Below, in pieces: positions 45,954-55,104 of a stretch of DNA of 64,000 nt; positions within the stretch are counted from its first letter, which is position 1, and every line of letters starts with the position of its first letter. Made by a program: the position numbers and the translations under genes. The DNA comes from Mucilaginibacter daejeonensis. Lineage in GTDB: Bacteria; Bacteroidota; Bacteroidia; Sphingobacteriales; Sphingobacteriaceae. The DNA lies in NCBI RefSeq assembly GCF_020783335.1, contig NZ_CP086068.1:1178001-1242000 (forward strand), read 5' to 3'. Under the pieces are notes generated by a model. It was not told the DNA's origin. It did no database searches and saw only the letters and a list, made by a program, of their open reading frames with translations.

Positions 45954-47291
45954 TTACACCGCGTCAGACAATGAGCTGAATGTAAAGTCGCGGATACGCA
46001 TCGGTGGGATTAGGGCGTTTTGGCCACTCTCGCCGCTTACGGTGCGTTCAGGTTTGCCCAAAGCATCCAGGTTGTTGAGCATGATCACCGGGCTTTCATT
46101 GAACCTGAAGTTCTTGACCGGGAACTTAATCTTACCATTCTCGATGTAGAACGTACCATCGCGGGTAAGGCCGGTGTAGAGCAGGGTTTGAGGGTCAACG
46201 GCGCGTATGTACCACAGGCGCGTTACCAGTATGCCTTTTTCGGTGCCTTTGATCAGGTCCTCCAGACTTTGGTCGGTGCCATCCATGATGATGCCATCAG
46301 GGCCAGGTATCGCCTTTACACCTTTCTTTTGGGCCCAATAGCGCGAGTAGCTCAGGTTCTTCACCACACCCTTTTCTATCCAGTTCACCTTTTCCTGCGG
46401 GCGGCCATCGCCGTTCCAGCGCGAAGTGGGCAGTTCGGGGTTGGCTGGGTCTGAGTATATGTTCACGCGTTCGTCAACCAGCTTTTCGCCCAGGCGTGTT
46501 TTGCCGCCCGGCATACTCAAAAAGCTACGGCCTTCGTCTGCGCTCCGGGCGTCAAGGCTGCCGTAAAGTTGCTCCAACAATACGATGCCTGCCGCAGGTT
46601 CCAGGATCACGGTGTATTTGCCGGGCTCCAGCGCCCTGGCCGTAGCCGAGCCCGATGCCTTTTGAGCCGCCACTTTAGATAGTTTCAGCGTGTCGAGTTT
46701 AGATGCATCGTTGTACGCCTTGGTGGCATAGCCTGAGCCTTTGCCATCATCGGTACGTAGTGTTACCGAAAAATTGATGTCGGTAGAGGTATTGTACGCG
46801 AACAGGCCTTTGGAGTTCATCATGGCCGAATAGCCGGCGCTGTTCTCCAAAAAGCCGGCAGCGGTCAGTTTGTTATCCTTGGCTACCTGCAGGCTTTGCG
46901 CCACCATATCGGCACGTTGCTTGGGGGTAAGGTCGGCCGTGGCCTTGACAAAGGTCGGCGTGTCTGGTCCGTAGGTTTGCGGGCCCAGGTAGGGCATAAA
47001 TTCGGGATTCTCGGGAGCCAGCTGGGCCAGTTCCTCTGAGCGGCGAACGGCTTTCTCCAGCGAGGCATCATCAAACTCGTTGATGGTTGCCACGCCTTGC
47101 TTTTTGCCGAATGCCGATGAGATCACCATGCTGTTGCGGCTCACCGCACCACTGGTAGATACCGAATTGCGGGCGTAACGAATGTTAGATGAATCGCCGC
47201 CGCTTATGTTTATCTCGCACTGCTCGGCCTTTGAAAAGCTTAGGGCCTTTTTAAGTAGTGCGCGTGCTTGTTCTTCTGTTAAGATCGCCAT
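45954..47291 (-). CDS. TldE/PmbA-like metalloprotease partner subunit
   Basis: A 445-residue TldD/TldE-family protein without the HExxxH zinc motif, which fits the non-catalytic TldE partner. Family landmarks are INISGGDSSNIRYARNSVS near the N-terminus, GKYTVILEP and the C-terminal GLTRDGTFYIENGKIKFPV. In E. coli TldD and TldE form a heterodimer that degrades unfolded peptides through a narrow tunnel. It lies 11 bp after tldD copy 1 and closes the operon. Unlike its partners it has no signal-like N-terminus. Confidence 0.92.
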   Translation of the reverse strand: MAILTEEQARALLKKALSFSKAEQCEINISGGDSSNIRYARNSVSTSGAVSRNSMVISSAFGKKQGVATINEFDDASLEKAVRRSEELAQLAPENPEFMPYLGPQTYGPDTPTFVKATADLTPKQRADMVAQSLQVAKDNKLTAAGFLENSAGYSAMMNSKGLFAYNTSTDINFSVTLRTDDGKGSGYATKAYNDASKLDTLKLSKVAAQKASGSATARALEPGKYTVILEPAAGIVLLEQLYGSLDARSADEGRSFLSMPGGKTRLGEKLVDERVNIYSDPANPELPTSRWNGDGRPQEKVNWIEKGVVKNLSYSRYWAQKKGVKAIPGPDGIIMDGTDQSLEDLIKGTEKGILVTRLWYIRAVDPQTLLYTGLTRDGTFYIENGKIKFPVKNFRFNESPVIMLNNLDALGKPERTVSGESGQNALIPPMRIRDFTFSSLSDAV

Positions 47292-47302
47292 GTCAGGTCT
47301 TA

Positions 47303-48943
47303 TTATATCTTGCGTGATGTATTTAGTACGTTAACTCCATTGAAGCGTGCGGTGGCCGAACCGTGTGATACGGCGCTCACCTGTGTTGGCTGGCCCTTAC
47401 CGTCAAAAAAGGATCCGCCCAAACGGTAATCGCTTTGATCGCATACTGCGGTGCACGAGTTCCAGAACTCCTGGGTGTTGGATTGATAGGCCACATCGTT
47501 AAGCATGCCCACGATCTTGCCGTTCCGTATCTCATAGTACAACTGCCCGCTGAACTGGAAGTTGTAGCGCTGCTGATCGATCGAGAACGAGCTGTCGCCG
47601 ATGATGTAGATGCCTTTTTCCACGTTCTTGATCATGTCCATCGGTTTCATTGGTGTTTTGCCGGCCTGCAGACTCACGTTAGGCATGCGCTGGAACTGCA
47701 CGCTCGCCCAACTGTCGGCGTAGCAGCAACCCTGCGATTCGTTCAGGCCAATGATCTTGCCCTGGTCGCGTATGGATTGATAGTTCACCAGCACACCATC
47801 CTTGATCAGGTCCCACTGCTTGGTCTTCACGCCCTCATCATCATAACCTACAGCACCTAATGAGCCGGGCTGTAACTTATCGGCCACGATGTTGACGTTC
47901 TTGCTGCCGAACTGGAATTTCTTACTTTCCCACTTGTCGAGCGTTAAAAAGCTGGTGCCTGCAAAGTTGGCCTCATAGCCCAGTACACGGTCAAGCTCCG
48001 TTGGGTGACCTACCGACTCATGTATGGTAAGCCACAGGTGCGATGGGTCCAGGATCAGGTCGTACTTGCCAGCCTCTACCGATTTGGCCTTTAATTTTTG
48101 ACCAGCCTGCACGGCCGCCGCTTTGGCATCCTCGATCATATCATAACGGCCACGGTACAGCGTGGTAGGCAGTCCGTGTATCTTATCGCTCTCGCGCGGC
48201 GACAGGTACTCGTAACCCATGCCGCTTGGTGCACTCAGGGATTGGCGGGTCTCAAATTTGCCGGTCTTCTCATCGATCTTGGTCACGTAAAAGATCGGCC
48301 ATATGCGGTGCACATCCTGATCGATGTATGACCCATCGGTGCTGGCAAAGTATTTTTGCTCGTTCACCAGGAACATGATCGAGTTCACGTAGTTGGCACC
48401 GGCCTTCATGGCGGCATCGTTCACGCCCAGTAATAATTCGGCCTTTTCTTTGATCGGCACCTCAAAGGCGTTCTTTTCGATCGGTGTTTTCCAGCTTACC
48501 TCGCCATAACCTTTTTGAGGCAGCAGTTGTACCGGCTCGCTTTGCAGGCGGGCGTTCTCTTTGGCAATGGCCACGGCCTGTGCGGCCGCTTTGGCAATGC
48601 TGTCGTTGTCCAGCTTATCGGTAGCGGCAAAGCCCCAGCAGCCATTGGCGATCACGCGGATGCCCATCCCGTACGATTCGGTGTTCACCACGTTCTGCAC
48701 CTTTTCCTCACGGGTGACCACGTATTGGTTCAGGTAACGGCCTATGCGGCAATCGGCGTAAGTGGCGCCCTTGCTGCGAGCCGCGTTGAGCACCACATCG
48801 GCCATCCGTTTCTTCAAGGCCACATCAATGCCGCCTTCCAGCAACGCCTCGGGCGTTACCGGCGAGCCAAATACCGGTACCTGGCTCAGCATGGCCCCAC
48901 CGATACCCATACCGGTGAGGTAAAGAAAGTTCTTTCTGTTCAA
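47303..48943 (-). CDS. TldD-like metalloprotease, copy 1
   Basis: A 546-residue protein with the active-site HESVGH (308-313) of TldD, in TIHESVGHPTELDR. The N-terminus (MNRKNFLYLTGMGIGGAML) is a signal-like hydrophobic segment, absent from E. coli TldD, and may send the protein through the membrane. It shares most of its length with copy 2 (49147-50781), for example KARSKGATYAD-type and NARLQSEP blocks. The copies are separated by 203 bp of repeats. It probably pairs with the adjacent TldE-like protein. Confidence 0.92.
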   Translation of the reverse strand: MNRKNFLYLTGMGIGGAMLSQVPVFGSPVTPEALLEGGIDVALKKRMADVVLNAARSKGATYADCRIGRYLNQYVVTREEKVQNVVNTESYGMGIRVIANGCWGFAATDKLDNDSIAKAAAQAVAIAKENARLQSEPVQLLPQKGYGEVSWKTPIEKNAFEVPIKEKAELLLGVNDAAMKAGANYVNSIMFLVNEQKYFASTDGSYIDQDVHRIWPIFYVTKIDEKTGKFETRQSLSAPSGMGYEYLSPRESDKIHGLPTTLYRGRYDMIEDAKAAAVQAGQKLKAKSVEAGKYDLILDPSHLWLTIHESVGHPTELDRVLGYEANFAGTSFLTLDKWESKKFQFGSKNVNIVADKLQPGSLGAVGYDDEGVKTKQWDLIKDGVLVNYQSIRDQGKIIGLNESQGCCYADSWASVQFQRMPNVSLQAGKTPMKPMDMIKNVEKGIYIIGDSSFSIDQQRYNFQFSGQLYYEIRNGKIVGMLNDVAYQSNTQEFWNSCTAVCDQSDYRLGGSFFDGKGQPTQVSAVSHGSATARFNGVNVLNTSRKI

Positions 48944-48958
48944 TTGAGTGATGGTTTA

Positions 48959-49146
48959 GCCCCCCGCCCCCTAAAGGGGGAGTGGCGGTCAAGTTATATT
49001 AGTTTATCTGTTACTTTCGTCACGTCATCGCAAGGAACGAAGCGATCTCTGGACAGGTGCAGTGTTCGCTATGCCTCCGCAGGGTTTGCTTCGTTCCTCG
49101 CAATGACGGGTTGCTTTTCGTGCTCCCCCTTCAGGGGGCTGGGGGG
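48959..49146. repeat. Nested repeats between the two tldD genes
   Basis: Outer C-rich/G-rich palindromes at 48959-48982 (CCCCCTAAAGGGGG core) and 49122-49146 (CTCCCCCTTCAGGGGG) flank an 86-bp family A repeat (49023-49108, arms starting CGTCATCGCAAGGAACGAAG). The outer elements are complementary to each other in part. The right one ends where the tldD copy 2 stop codon begins. Confidence 0.85.
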
Positions 49147-50781
49147 TCATATCCTCCTCGCCGTACTGATCACATTCACCTTATCGAACTTGGTCGTTGA
49201 GCAGCCGTGCGACACGGAGCTGGCCTGTGAGGGTTCGCCTTTACCGTCGGAGAAGGACCCGCCAAAACGGAAGTCGCTTTCATCACAAATGGCCGAGCAC
49301 GAGTTCCAGAACTCCTGGGTGTTGGCTTGGTAGGCCGCGCCTTTGGCCATGCCCACGATCTTGCCGTTACGTATCTCGTAACACAGCTGACTGCTGAACT
49401 GGAAGTTATAGCGCTGCTGATCGATAGAGTAGGAGTTACGCCCGAACATGTATAGGCCTTTCTCGGTGTTCTTGATCAGTTCGGCCGTTTTAAGCGGCAC
49501 CTTGCCCGGTACCAGGTTCACGTTAGGCATGCGCTGAAATTGCACGCTGGCCCAGTTTTGCGCGTAGCAGCAACCGTGCGATGCCGTGTGGCCTAATATA
49601 TGTGCCTGATCGCGTGTGGCCTGGTAATCTACCAGTACACCATCTTTAATAATGTCCCATTGTTTGGTCTTCACGCCTTCATCGTCATAGCCAACAGCGC
49701 CTAAGGAGCCTGGGGTTACCTTATCGCCCATAAAGTTGACGATGTTGCTGCCAAAGTTGAACTTTTTGCTTTGCCATTTATCCAGCGTTAAAAAGCTGGT
49801 ACCGGCAAAGTTTGCCTCATAACCCAGCACACGGTCTAGCTCGGTAGGGTGACCTACCGATTCATGTATGGTAAGGAACAGGTTGGTAGGGTCCAGGATC
49901 AGGTCATACTTACCCGGCTCGATCGGTTTGGCTTTTAACTTTTCATCCAACTGGGCGGTGCCAATGCGCACATCCTCCATCAGGTCGTAGCGCTTTTTAT
50001 AAAGCGGGAAAATGCCTTGTATCTTTTCTTTTTCGCTCGGCATCAGGTACTCATAACCCATACCCATTGGGGCGCTCAGCGCGTTGCGGGTCTCAAAGCC
50101 TCCTGCGCTGGGGTTAGTTTTGGTGATGGTGAAGGTAGGCCAAATGCGGTGCACATCCTGATCGATGTATGAGCCCTCGGTACTGGCAAAATACTTTTGC
50201 TCATTGATCATGAACAGGTTATTGCTGATGAAATTGGCCCCGGCCTTAAGTGCCAAGGCATTGGCGGCCAGTAGCAGGTCCACCTTTTCCTTTACCGGTA
50301 CCTCAAAAGCGTTCTTTTCGATGGGTGTTTTCCAGCTGACCTCGCCGTAACCTTTTTGCGGGGCCAGCTTTACCGGCTCGCTTTGCAGGCGGGCGTTCTC
50401 TTTAGCTATGCTCACGGCAGTGGCCGCGGCACGGGCAATGCTATCGTTATCCAACCTATCGGTGGCGGCAAAGCCCCAGCAGCCGTTGGCCAGCACACGC
50501 ACTCCCATCCCGTACGATTCGGAATTGACGATGTTCTGCACGCGGGTCTCCCGGGTGCTGATCACCTGGTTAAGGTAGCGGCCAAGCCTCACATCGGCAT
50601 AAGTGGCGCCCTTGCTGCGGGCAGCGTTAAGTGCCACATCGGCCATTTTTTTTTGCAAAGCCACATCGATCGGCTTCAAGGCCTCCTCGGGTGTAATGGT
50701 TTTGGCCATGCCCGGCATACCCTGCAACATAGCAGCGCTCACACCCATACCGGTGAGGTATAAAAAGTCTTTACGTTTCAA
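49147..50781 (-). CDS. TldD-like metalloprotease, copy 2
   Basis: A paralogue of copy 1 with the same TIHESVGHPTELDR active site and conserved blocks (GWEVSWKTP-like, YDDEGVKTKQWD, QEFWNSC). A TTG start at 50781 gives MKRKDFLYLTGMG, aligned to copy 1 (MNRKNFLYLTGMG); an ATG at 50817 would add 12 unlike residues, so TTG is preferred although rarer. Identity between the copies is high by eye, roughly two thirds. This is the first gene of the tld cluster. Having two catalytic paralogues and one TldE is unusual against the E. coli arrangement. Confidence 0.9.
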   Translation of the reverse strand: MKRKDFLYLTGMGVSAAMLQGMPGMAKTITPEEALKPIDVALQKKMADVALNAARSKGATYADVRLGRYLNQVISTRETRVQNIVNSESYGMGVRVLANGCWGFAATDRLDNDSIARAAATAVSIAKENARLQSEPVKLAPQKGYGEVSWKTPIEKNAFEVPVKEKVDLLLAANALALKAGANFISNNLFMINEQKYFASTEGSYIDQDVHRIWPTFTITKTNPSAGGFETRNALSAPMGMGYEYLMPSEKEKIQGIFPLYKKRYDLMEDVRIGTAQLDEKLKAKPIEPGKYDLILDPTNLFLTIHESVGHPTELDRVLGYEANFAGTSFLTLDKWQSKKFNFGSNIVNFMGDKVTPGSLGAVGYDDEGVKTKQWDIIKDGVLVDYQATRDQAHILGHTASHGCCYAQNWASVQFQRMPNVNLVPGKVPLKTAELIKNTEKGLYMFGRNSYSIDQQRYNFQFSSQLCYEIRNGKIVGMAKGAAYQANTQEFWNSCSAICDESDFRFGGSFSDGKGEPSQASSVSHGCSTTKFDKVNVISTARRI

Positions 50782-50943
50782 GATAGTTAGAATTGATGGT
50801 TGTAATATAATGAACATCCACTAAAACATCACCCTGAAAGCACGCCTATTTTATCAAAAAGTGGCGTTTGTTGAGAAATGGTGAGGGTTGTTGACAATTG
50901 CGCCGAACACATCGGTTGCATCGATACTAATGATAAAGAAAGC

Positions 50944-51663
50944 TTACTGCTCGCTGATCACGCTATCGGGAGCGGCCTGCCGCCTTTCGGGCGATAGTTT
51001 CATGAACTTTTTGTATGACGTATTGATGTGATCGGTCATGGAAAAGGCATTGGACCGGTATTGGGCCAATGTGGGCCGGTAAAGGCTGACAAAGTTTTGC
51101 AACTCGACGCCTTGTAGGGGAGCTACCTGTGCTACCTTTTCGGGACTAAAAGCCTTGTCGATCTGAGCCAGGGTCTGTTGGTCGGCCAGCATGCGTTCAC
51201 GCTTTTGGCGTTTGCGCTCATCTTTTTTCCAGTACCAAAAGCGGAACGACACACCGCCCTTAAAGTTGCCGTCCTTGTCGGTTTGGTAAGCGGTGGTTTG
51301 CCCATGAAAGTAGGGATCGTAAAAGACCATGCTGGGACCATCCATGCTTTTTACCTTCACATCTTTCAGCATGTGCTGCTGCGGCAATAGGAACACCTCA
51401 AAGCCGCTCAGGTTAGTGACCAGCATGGTATCAGGCTGGTAAGCAAAGCCGGTGAACACCAGCAGATCATTCAGTTTGGCGTTGATGATGAACTTGCCAT
51501 TATTATCGCTCACGGTGGTTTGTTTGCCGGTCAGGTTCTGTATCCTGATATTGACCAGCCCCACGCGTGTCTTGTCCTCATAAATGCGCCCTTTGACCGG
51601 CTGCTGACCGAACGCCAGCAGAGGCCCGCAAAACAGCATCAGTAGAACAAGGTAAACGCGCAT
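50944..51663 (-). CDS. Secreted protein with carboxypeptidase-regulatory-like domain
   Basis: A 239-residue protein with a signal peptide (MRVYLVLLMLFCGPLLAFGQ) and an N-terminal beta-sandwich of the CarboxypepD_reg-like type (KGRIYEDKTRVGLVNIRIQN, TTVSDNNGKFIINA, LLVFTGFAYQ). The second half is a charged helical region (FWYWKKDERKRQKRERM) with no recognised domain. In Bacteroidota such domains sit at the start of TonB receptors or stand alone on envelope proteins. No receptor follows. The function is unknown. An unusual set of TGTAACAC boxes lies upstream. Confidence 0.8.
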   Translation of the reverse strand: MRVYLVLLMLFCGPLLAFGQQPVKGRIYEDKTRVGLVNIRIQNLTGKQTTVSDNNGKFIINAKLNDLLVFTGFAYQPDTMLVTNLSGFEVFLLPQQHMLKDVKVKSMDGPSMVFYDPYFHGQTTAYQTDKDGNFKGGVSFRFWYWKKDERKRQKRERMLADQQTLAQIDKAFSPEKVAQVAPLQGVELQNFVSLYRPTLAQYRSNAFSMTDHINTSYKKFMKLSPERRQAAPDSVISEQ

Positions 51664-52091
51664 GGCTAAAGATATACAATGCGCATTGGACGGATCGTTA
51701 AATAATGTTAAATAAGCGAGGCGCTTGTTTTAAAAAGGGGGGGGCCATGGCAGACGATCATAGCTTGATAAGATCCGTATCGACCGGTCGAAAATACCGC
51801 CATCAAAATGCCCGTTTCACAACTTCAGGGAGTTACACGGGTGTAACACAATTCCCCAAATTTCCCCACTTTTTAGCGTTGCGAGATTCGTAAAAACCTA
51901 ACTTTTTCCAGAAAAAACTGCATTTTCTCGTTTTGTAACACTAAATGTAACACCTGAAACGACAAATGTAACACCGTACCGGTCGCGTGTAAGGGTGGTC
52001 ATAAAACAAAAAGATCTCATCACGGCCATTTTTACAAATTTGGCAATGATGAGATCTGGCAGCTGTTGAACGGTAGCTTACAGCTTTGGTG
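51664..52091. other. 428-bp intergenic region with four TGTAACAC boxes
   Basis: TGTAACAC occurs at 51842-51849, 51934-51941, 51946-51953 and 51967-51974. The last two are within AAATGTAACACC exactly 21 bp apart. The minus strand reads TACATTTG at 51970-51963, a possible -7 box overlapping the last box. A minus-strand terminator lies at 52005-52057. No gene is supported; short ORFs here lack coding character. Confidence 0.6.
52005..52057 (-). terminator. Terminator after the LiaF-like gene
   Basis: AGATCTCATC (52012-52021) and GATGAGATCT (52048-52057) pair over 10 bp; on the minus strand the 3' arm is followed by TTTTGTTTT. Confidence 0.8.
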
Positions 52092-53069
52092 TTAGTATCT
52101 CTTCACGTTAAAGTCAGACACGCCGCCTTTCAGGTGGATGTAGATCTTGTTGGCAGCCTGCTCAAAACCCGGAGTGGTGTAGTGATCGCTGCTCACCTTG
52201 GTGAAGCTGTCAAAGTCGTTAGATGACAAGCCGCTTGATACCTTGATATCGCAGGCGGCGTTCTTAGGTACGCTGATCTCGACCTCTGACGCACCGGTGG
52301 CCACACTTACTTCGGTGACAGGCAGGTTGCTGGCCAGTTTGACCTTGGTAGAAGTTGCACCACCGCTGATGTTCAAACTGCGGATCTTGAACGGGGTCAG
52401 GTCGAACTTGGTCTCGGCCGCACCGCTTTTCAGGTTAATATCCCAAACAGGTATGGGGTTCAGGCTAATGCGGGCCTCGTTGTCATAGTCGCTGTTCCAT
52501 TTAAAGTTGCGGTTATGGTTACGCATGCTGAAGTTCAGCGTGGTCAACGAGTCTTGCCTGTCCCAGGTCAGGTCATACTTTGAGAACGTTTCGTGAGTAG
52601 TGGCCCTGAACAGGCTGTCGGTAGTACTATCCAATATATAGGTGGTGGCACCGCCTTCGATGTTCAATTTGGCGCGTTTGATATCAGGATAATAAAGCTG
52701 CTGATAAACGTCGCTTTGTGCCTTGCGGTCATTCACGGTGATGTCGCCATCCTGATCGTTGTCATCATAGTCATCACCATTATCATCGGACCGATAGGTG
52801 AGGAACGGCAAGTTAGAGCGGTGACGATCGCCCGTACTGGCGAACAGTACGAACGCTATACCTGCTGCCAGCACGATCACCTTTACGGCCGTTGCCCATG
52901 CTGCCCGGGTGTTAGACAGGAGCAGATTCACGCCACCCACCACCAGGAACACCGGCCACAGGCGGAAGAGGTTGCCCCAGTGAAAATCGATCAAGCCGTA
53001 GTTATTTAGTAAAAATATCACGCCTATGCTTACCAGCACAAGGCCTGGAATTAGTCTGTCGCTTCTCAT
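52092..53069 (-). CDS. LiaF-like membrane protein with toast-rack-type C-domain
   Basis: A 325-residue protein. The N-terminal 85 residues hold three to four membrane segments of the LiaI/LiaF-like kind (LIPGLVLVSIGVIFLLNN, LWPVFLVVGGVNLLL). An Asp-rich linker (DDNGDDYDDNDQDGD) leads to a beta-helical domain of short repeats ending NISGGATSTKVKL, VATGASEVEISVP and SSGLSS, as in DUF4097/toast-rack proteins. It follows a PspC protein by 5 bp, so the pair likely forms an envelope-stress or membrane-homeostasis module like LiaF/PspC of Firmicutes; this is inferred. Confidence 0.85.
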   Translation of the reverse strand: MRSDRLIPGLVLVSIGVIFLLNNYGLIDFHWGNLFRLWPVFLVVGGVNLLLSNTRAAWATAVKVIVLAAGIAFVLFASTGDRHRSNLPFLTYRSDDNGDDYDDNDQDGDITVNDRKAQSDVYQQLYYPDIKRAKLNIEGGATTYILDSTTDSLFRATTHETFSKYDLTWDRQDSLTTLNFSMRNHNRNFKWNSDYDNEARISLNPIPVWDINLKSGAAETKFDLTPFKIRSLNISGGATSTKVKLASNLPVTEVSVATGASEVEISVPKNAACDIKVSSGLSSNDFDSFTKVSSDHYTTPGFEQAANKIYIHLKGGVSDFNVKRY

Positions 53070-53074
53070 AACGT

Positions 53075-53560
53075 TTATTCAATAGGGTTCTTAGGTTCAG
53101 TTGGGTTCTTTTTAGCTGAGGTAAAGATCAGCACCAGGCCGATCACTACCAGTGGTATAGGCCACAGGTGCTCAAAGTCCCAATCGGGGATAAAGTCGAA
53201 TTCATCTATCAGTAGTATGCCGCCAAAAAAGATGAGCAGGGCACCGGCGATCACCGCAGTGTTGCTTTTACGCGGAGGTACCGGTTGAAATGGCTGCTGC
53301 ACAAATGGCTGTGATGCATCGGTTTGGAACGGTGGCACGTTAGGGTCAACACCCGGGGTGCGCATGCTCCATGGTTTTTTAGGCATCACGATCAATAACA
53401 CGATGTAGATCAGTACACCGCCACCCTTTAAGATCAGGGTGAGCAGGAACAGGGCCCTTACCAGGGTAACATCTATCTCGAAGTAATCGGCTAAGCCTTT
53501 ACATACACCGCCAATGACCTTGTTGAATTCATCGCGGTAAAGTTTTTTATCTTGGTACAT
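53075..53560 (-). CDS. PspC-domain membrane protein
   Basis: A 161-residue protein with an N-terminal PspC domain (KLYRDEFNKVIGGVCKGLADYF, DVTLVRALFLL, then a membrane segment), a Pro/Gln-rich linker and two more membrane segments (VIAGALLIFFGGILLIDEF, WPIPLVVIGLVLIFT) like the LiaF N-terminus. PspC proteins sense or transmit membrane stress in the phage-shock response. PspA and PspB are not adjacent. It is transcribed with the LiaF-like gene. Confidence 0.9.
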   Translation of the reverse strand: MYQDKKLYRDEFNKVIGGVCKGLADYFEIDVTLVRALFLLTLILKGGGVLIYIVLLIVMPKKPWSMRTPGVDPNVPPFQTDASQPFVQQPFQPVPPRKSNTAVIAGALLIFFGGILLIDEFDFIPDWDFEHLWPIPLVVIGLVLIFTSAKKNPTEPKNPIE

Positions 53561-53583
53561 TGTTTTAGTGGTTAAGTTATGTG

Positions 53584-54288
53584 TTATAACTGACCCAGAA
53601 CCGGCTTGATCACTATCTCATCAACATTGGCGCCTATGCTCATGTTATATGCGCTAAGTACGGCGTTGGCTACATCGGTGGTACTTACAAAACGGTCGGG
53701 CGGTATGTCAGTTCCGGCCCATGACTCGGTGTAAGTTGATCCCGGCAGCACGGCAGTTACTTTTACGCTGTAAGCCTGCATTTCGAGCTTCATTACAATA
53801 TTAAGACTACGCAGCGCAGCTTTTGTTACACTATATGTACCAGCATTTGCAGCAGGGTGTATAGCCGCCGCCGAGCAGATGTTAAAAATGTGCCCGCTGC
53901 GCTGCTCCTGCATGCTTTTTCCAAAAAAACGGTATAAATTGTAGGCAGGCCTCAGGTTGGTATCCATCAGCACATCATAGGTATCGTCGGCATCATCCAG
54001 CGTGGTGGAGGGGATAAATGTGCCGGCATTGTTAACCACTACTTTGATGAAGCCCAGCGCGGCCTGGGCCTGGCGTGCAAATTCGAGTAATTGTGCCTGA
54101 TCGCTTACATCGGTGGCCAGGTGAAATACCCTGATCTGGGGGGCAATGGCCCTGAGCTCATCAGCCAGCGCTAACAGATCTTCATTATTGCGCGAACAAA
54201 TTGCCATGTTCAATCCTTGTTTAGCAAAACCAAAGGCGATCGCACGGCCTATGCCTTGAGTGGCACCCGTTATCAGAGCGTTTTCCAT
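53584..54288 (-). CDS. Short-chain dehydrogenase/reductase
   Basis: A 234-residue classical SDR with cofactor motif TGATQGIGRAIA, NNAG (in VVNNAGTF), the catalytic Ser in NICSAAA and the pair YSVTK (Tyr and Lys). The layout is like 3-oxoacyl-ACP reductase (FabG) and similar NADP enzymes, but the substrate is not certain. It is 23 bp upstream of the PspC gene on the same strand, possibly one transcript, and divergent from mlaE. Confidence 0.88.
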   Translation of the reverse strand: MENALITGATQGIGRAIAFGFAKQGLNMAICSRNNEDLLALADELRAIAPQIRVFHLATDVSDQAQLLEFARQAQAALGFIKVVVNNAGTFIPSTTLDDADDTYDVLMDTNLRPAYNLYRFFGKSMQEQRSGHIFNICSAAAIHPAANAGTYSVTKAALRSLNIVMKLEMQAYSVKVTAVLPGSTYTESWAGTDIPPDRFVSTTDVANAVLSAYNMSIGANVDEIVIKPVLGQL

Positions 54289-54372
54289 AAGGTTTAAAAG
54301 TATTCAAATTGGCTTTGGCTGCAAAGCTTTAGTATAAAAATGTATTTTTAACGCACTTATTTATCACATCGC

Positions 54373-55104
54373 ATGTTTGAGACCCTGGGACGGTATATCC
54401 TGCTTATACGTTTAAGTTTTAAAAGACCTGAGAAATTTTCGGTGTACTGGGCCGAGGTAATGCGCGAGATGGTATCCATCGGCGTAGGTTCGTTAGGGAT
54501 CATCAGTATCATATCGGTGTTCATTGGTGCCGCCACCACCATTCAGGTCGCCTTCCAGTTGTCAAGCCCATTGGTACCCCGCAGTATAGCCGGCAGTATC
54601 GCGCGCGATTCAACTATCTTGGAATTCAGTCCCACCATCTCGTCATTGGTATTAGCCGGTAGGGTAGGATCGAGCATTGCCTCACAAATCGGTACCATGC
54701 GGGTCACCGAGCAGATCGATGCGTTGGAGATCATGGGGGTTAATGCCCCTGGGTACCTGATCGCTCCAAAGCTGATCGCCAGCATGATCATGGTGCCTAT
54801 CCTGGTCATCTTCTCTATAGCACTGGCCATCACTGGTGGTTATATCGCTTGCTTAGCCAGTGGCGATGTTACTCCTGCCGATTACCTGAACGGTGTGCAC
54901 GACGGTTTTATGCCGATCACCATTCAGGTGGCTTTGGTAAAGGCTTTTGTGTTCGGATTCCTGATCTCATCGATATGTGCTTACCAGGGTTTTTATACCT
55001 CGGGTGGCGCGCTTGAAGTAGGCCAATCGGCCACTAAAGGCGTGGTGTACAGTTGCGTGATGATCCTTTTTGCCGACCTTATGATAACCCGTTTAATGCT
55101 ATGA
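54373..55104 (+). CDS. mlaE: MlaE-type ABC transporter permease
   Basis: A 243-residue inner-membrane permease of the MlaE family with about six membrane segments and the conserved EFSPTISSLVLAGRVGSSIASQIGTM and EQIDALEIMG. In the Mla system it works with an MlaF ATPase and an MCE protein to move phospholipids between the inner and outer membranes and keep outer-membrane asymmetry. The ATPase gene overlaps its stop by 4 bp. Confidence 0.93.
   Translation: MFETLGRYILLIRLSFKRPEKFSVYWAEVMREMVSIGVGSLGIISIISVFIGAATTIQVAFQLSSPLVPRSIAGSIARDSTILEFSPTISSLVLAGRVGSSIASQIGTMRVTEQIDALEIMGVNAPGYLIAPKLIASMIMVPILVIFSIALAITGGYIACLASGDVTPADYLNGVHDGFMPITIQVALVKAFVFGFLISSICAYQGFYTSGGALEVGQSATKGVVYSCVMILFADLMITRLML

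Noticed and set aside
51705-51893. A 62-codon ORF in the 51.7-kb gap
   Set aside because: The sequence has no domain-like pattern, starts just after a homopolymeric G run and covers part of an apparent regulatory region.
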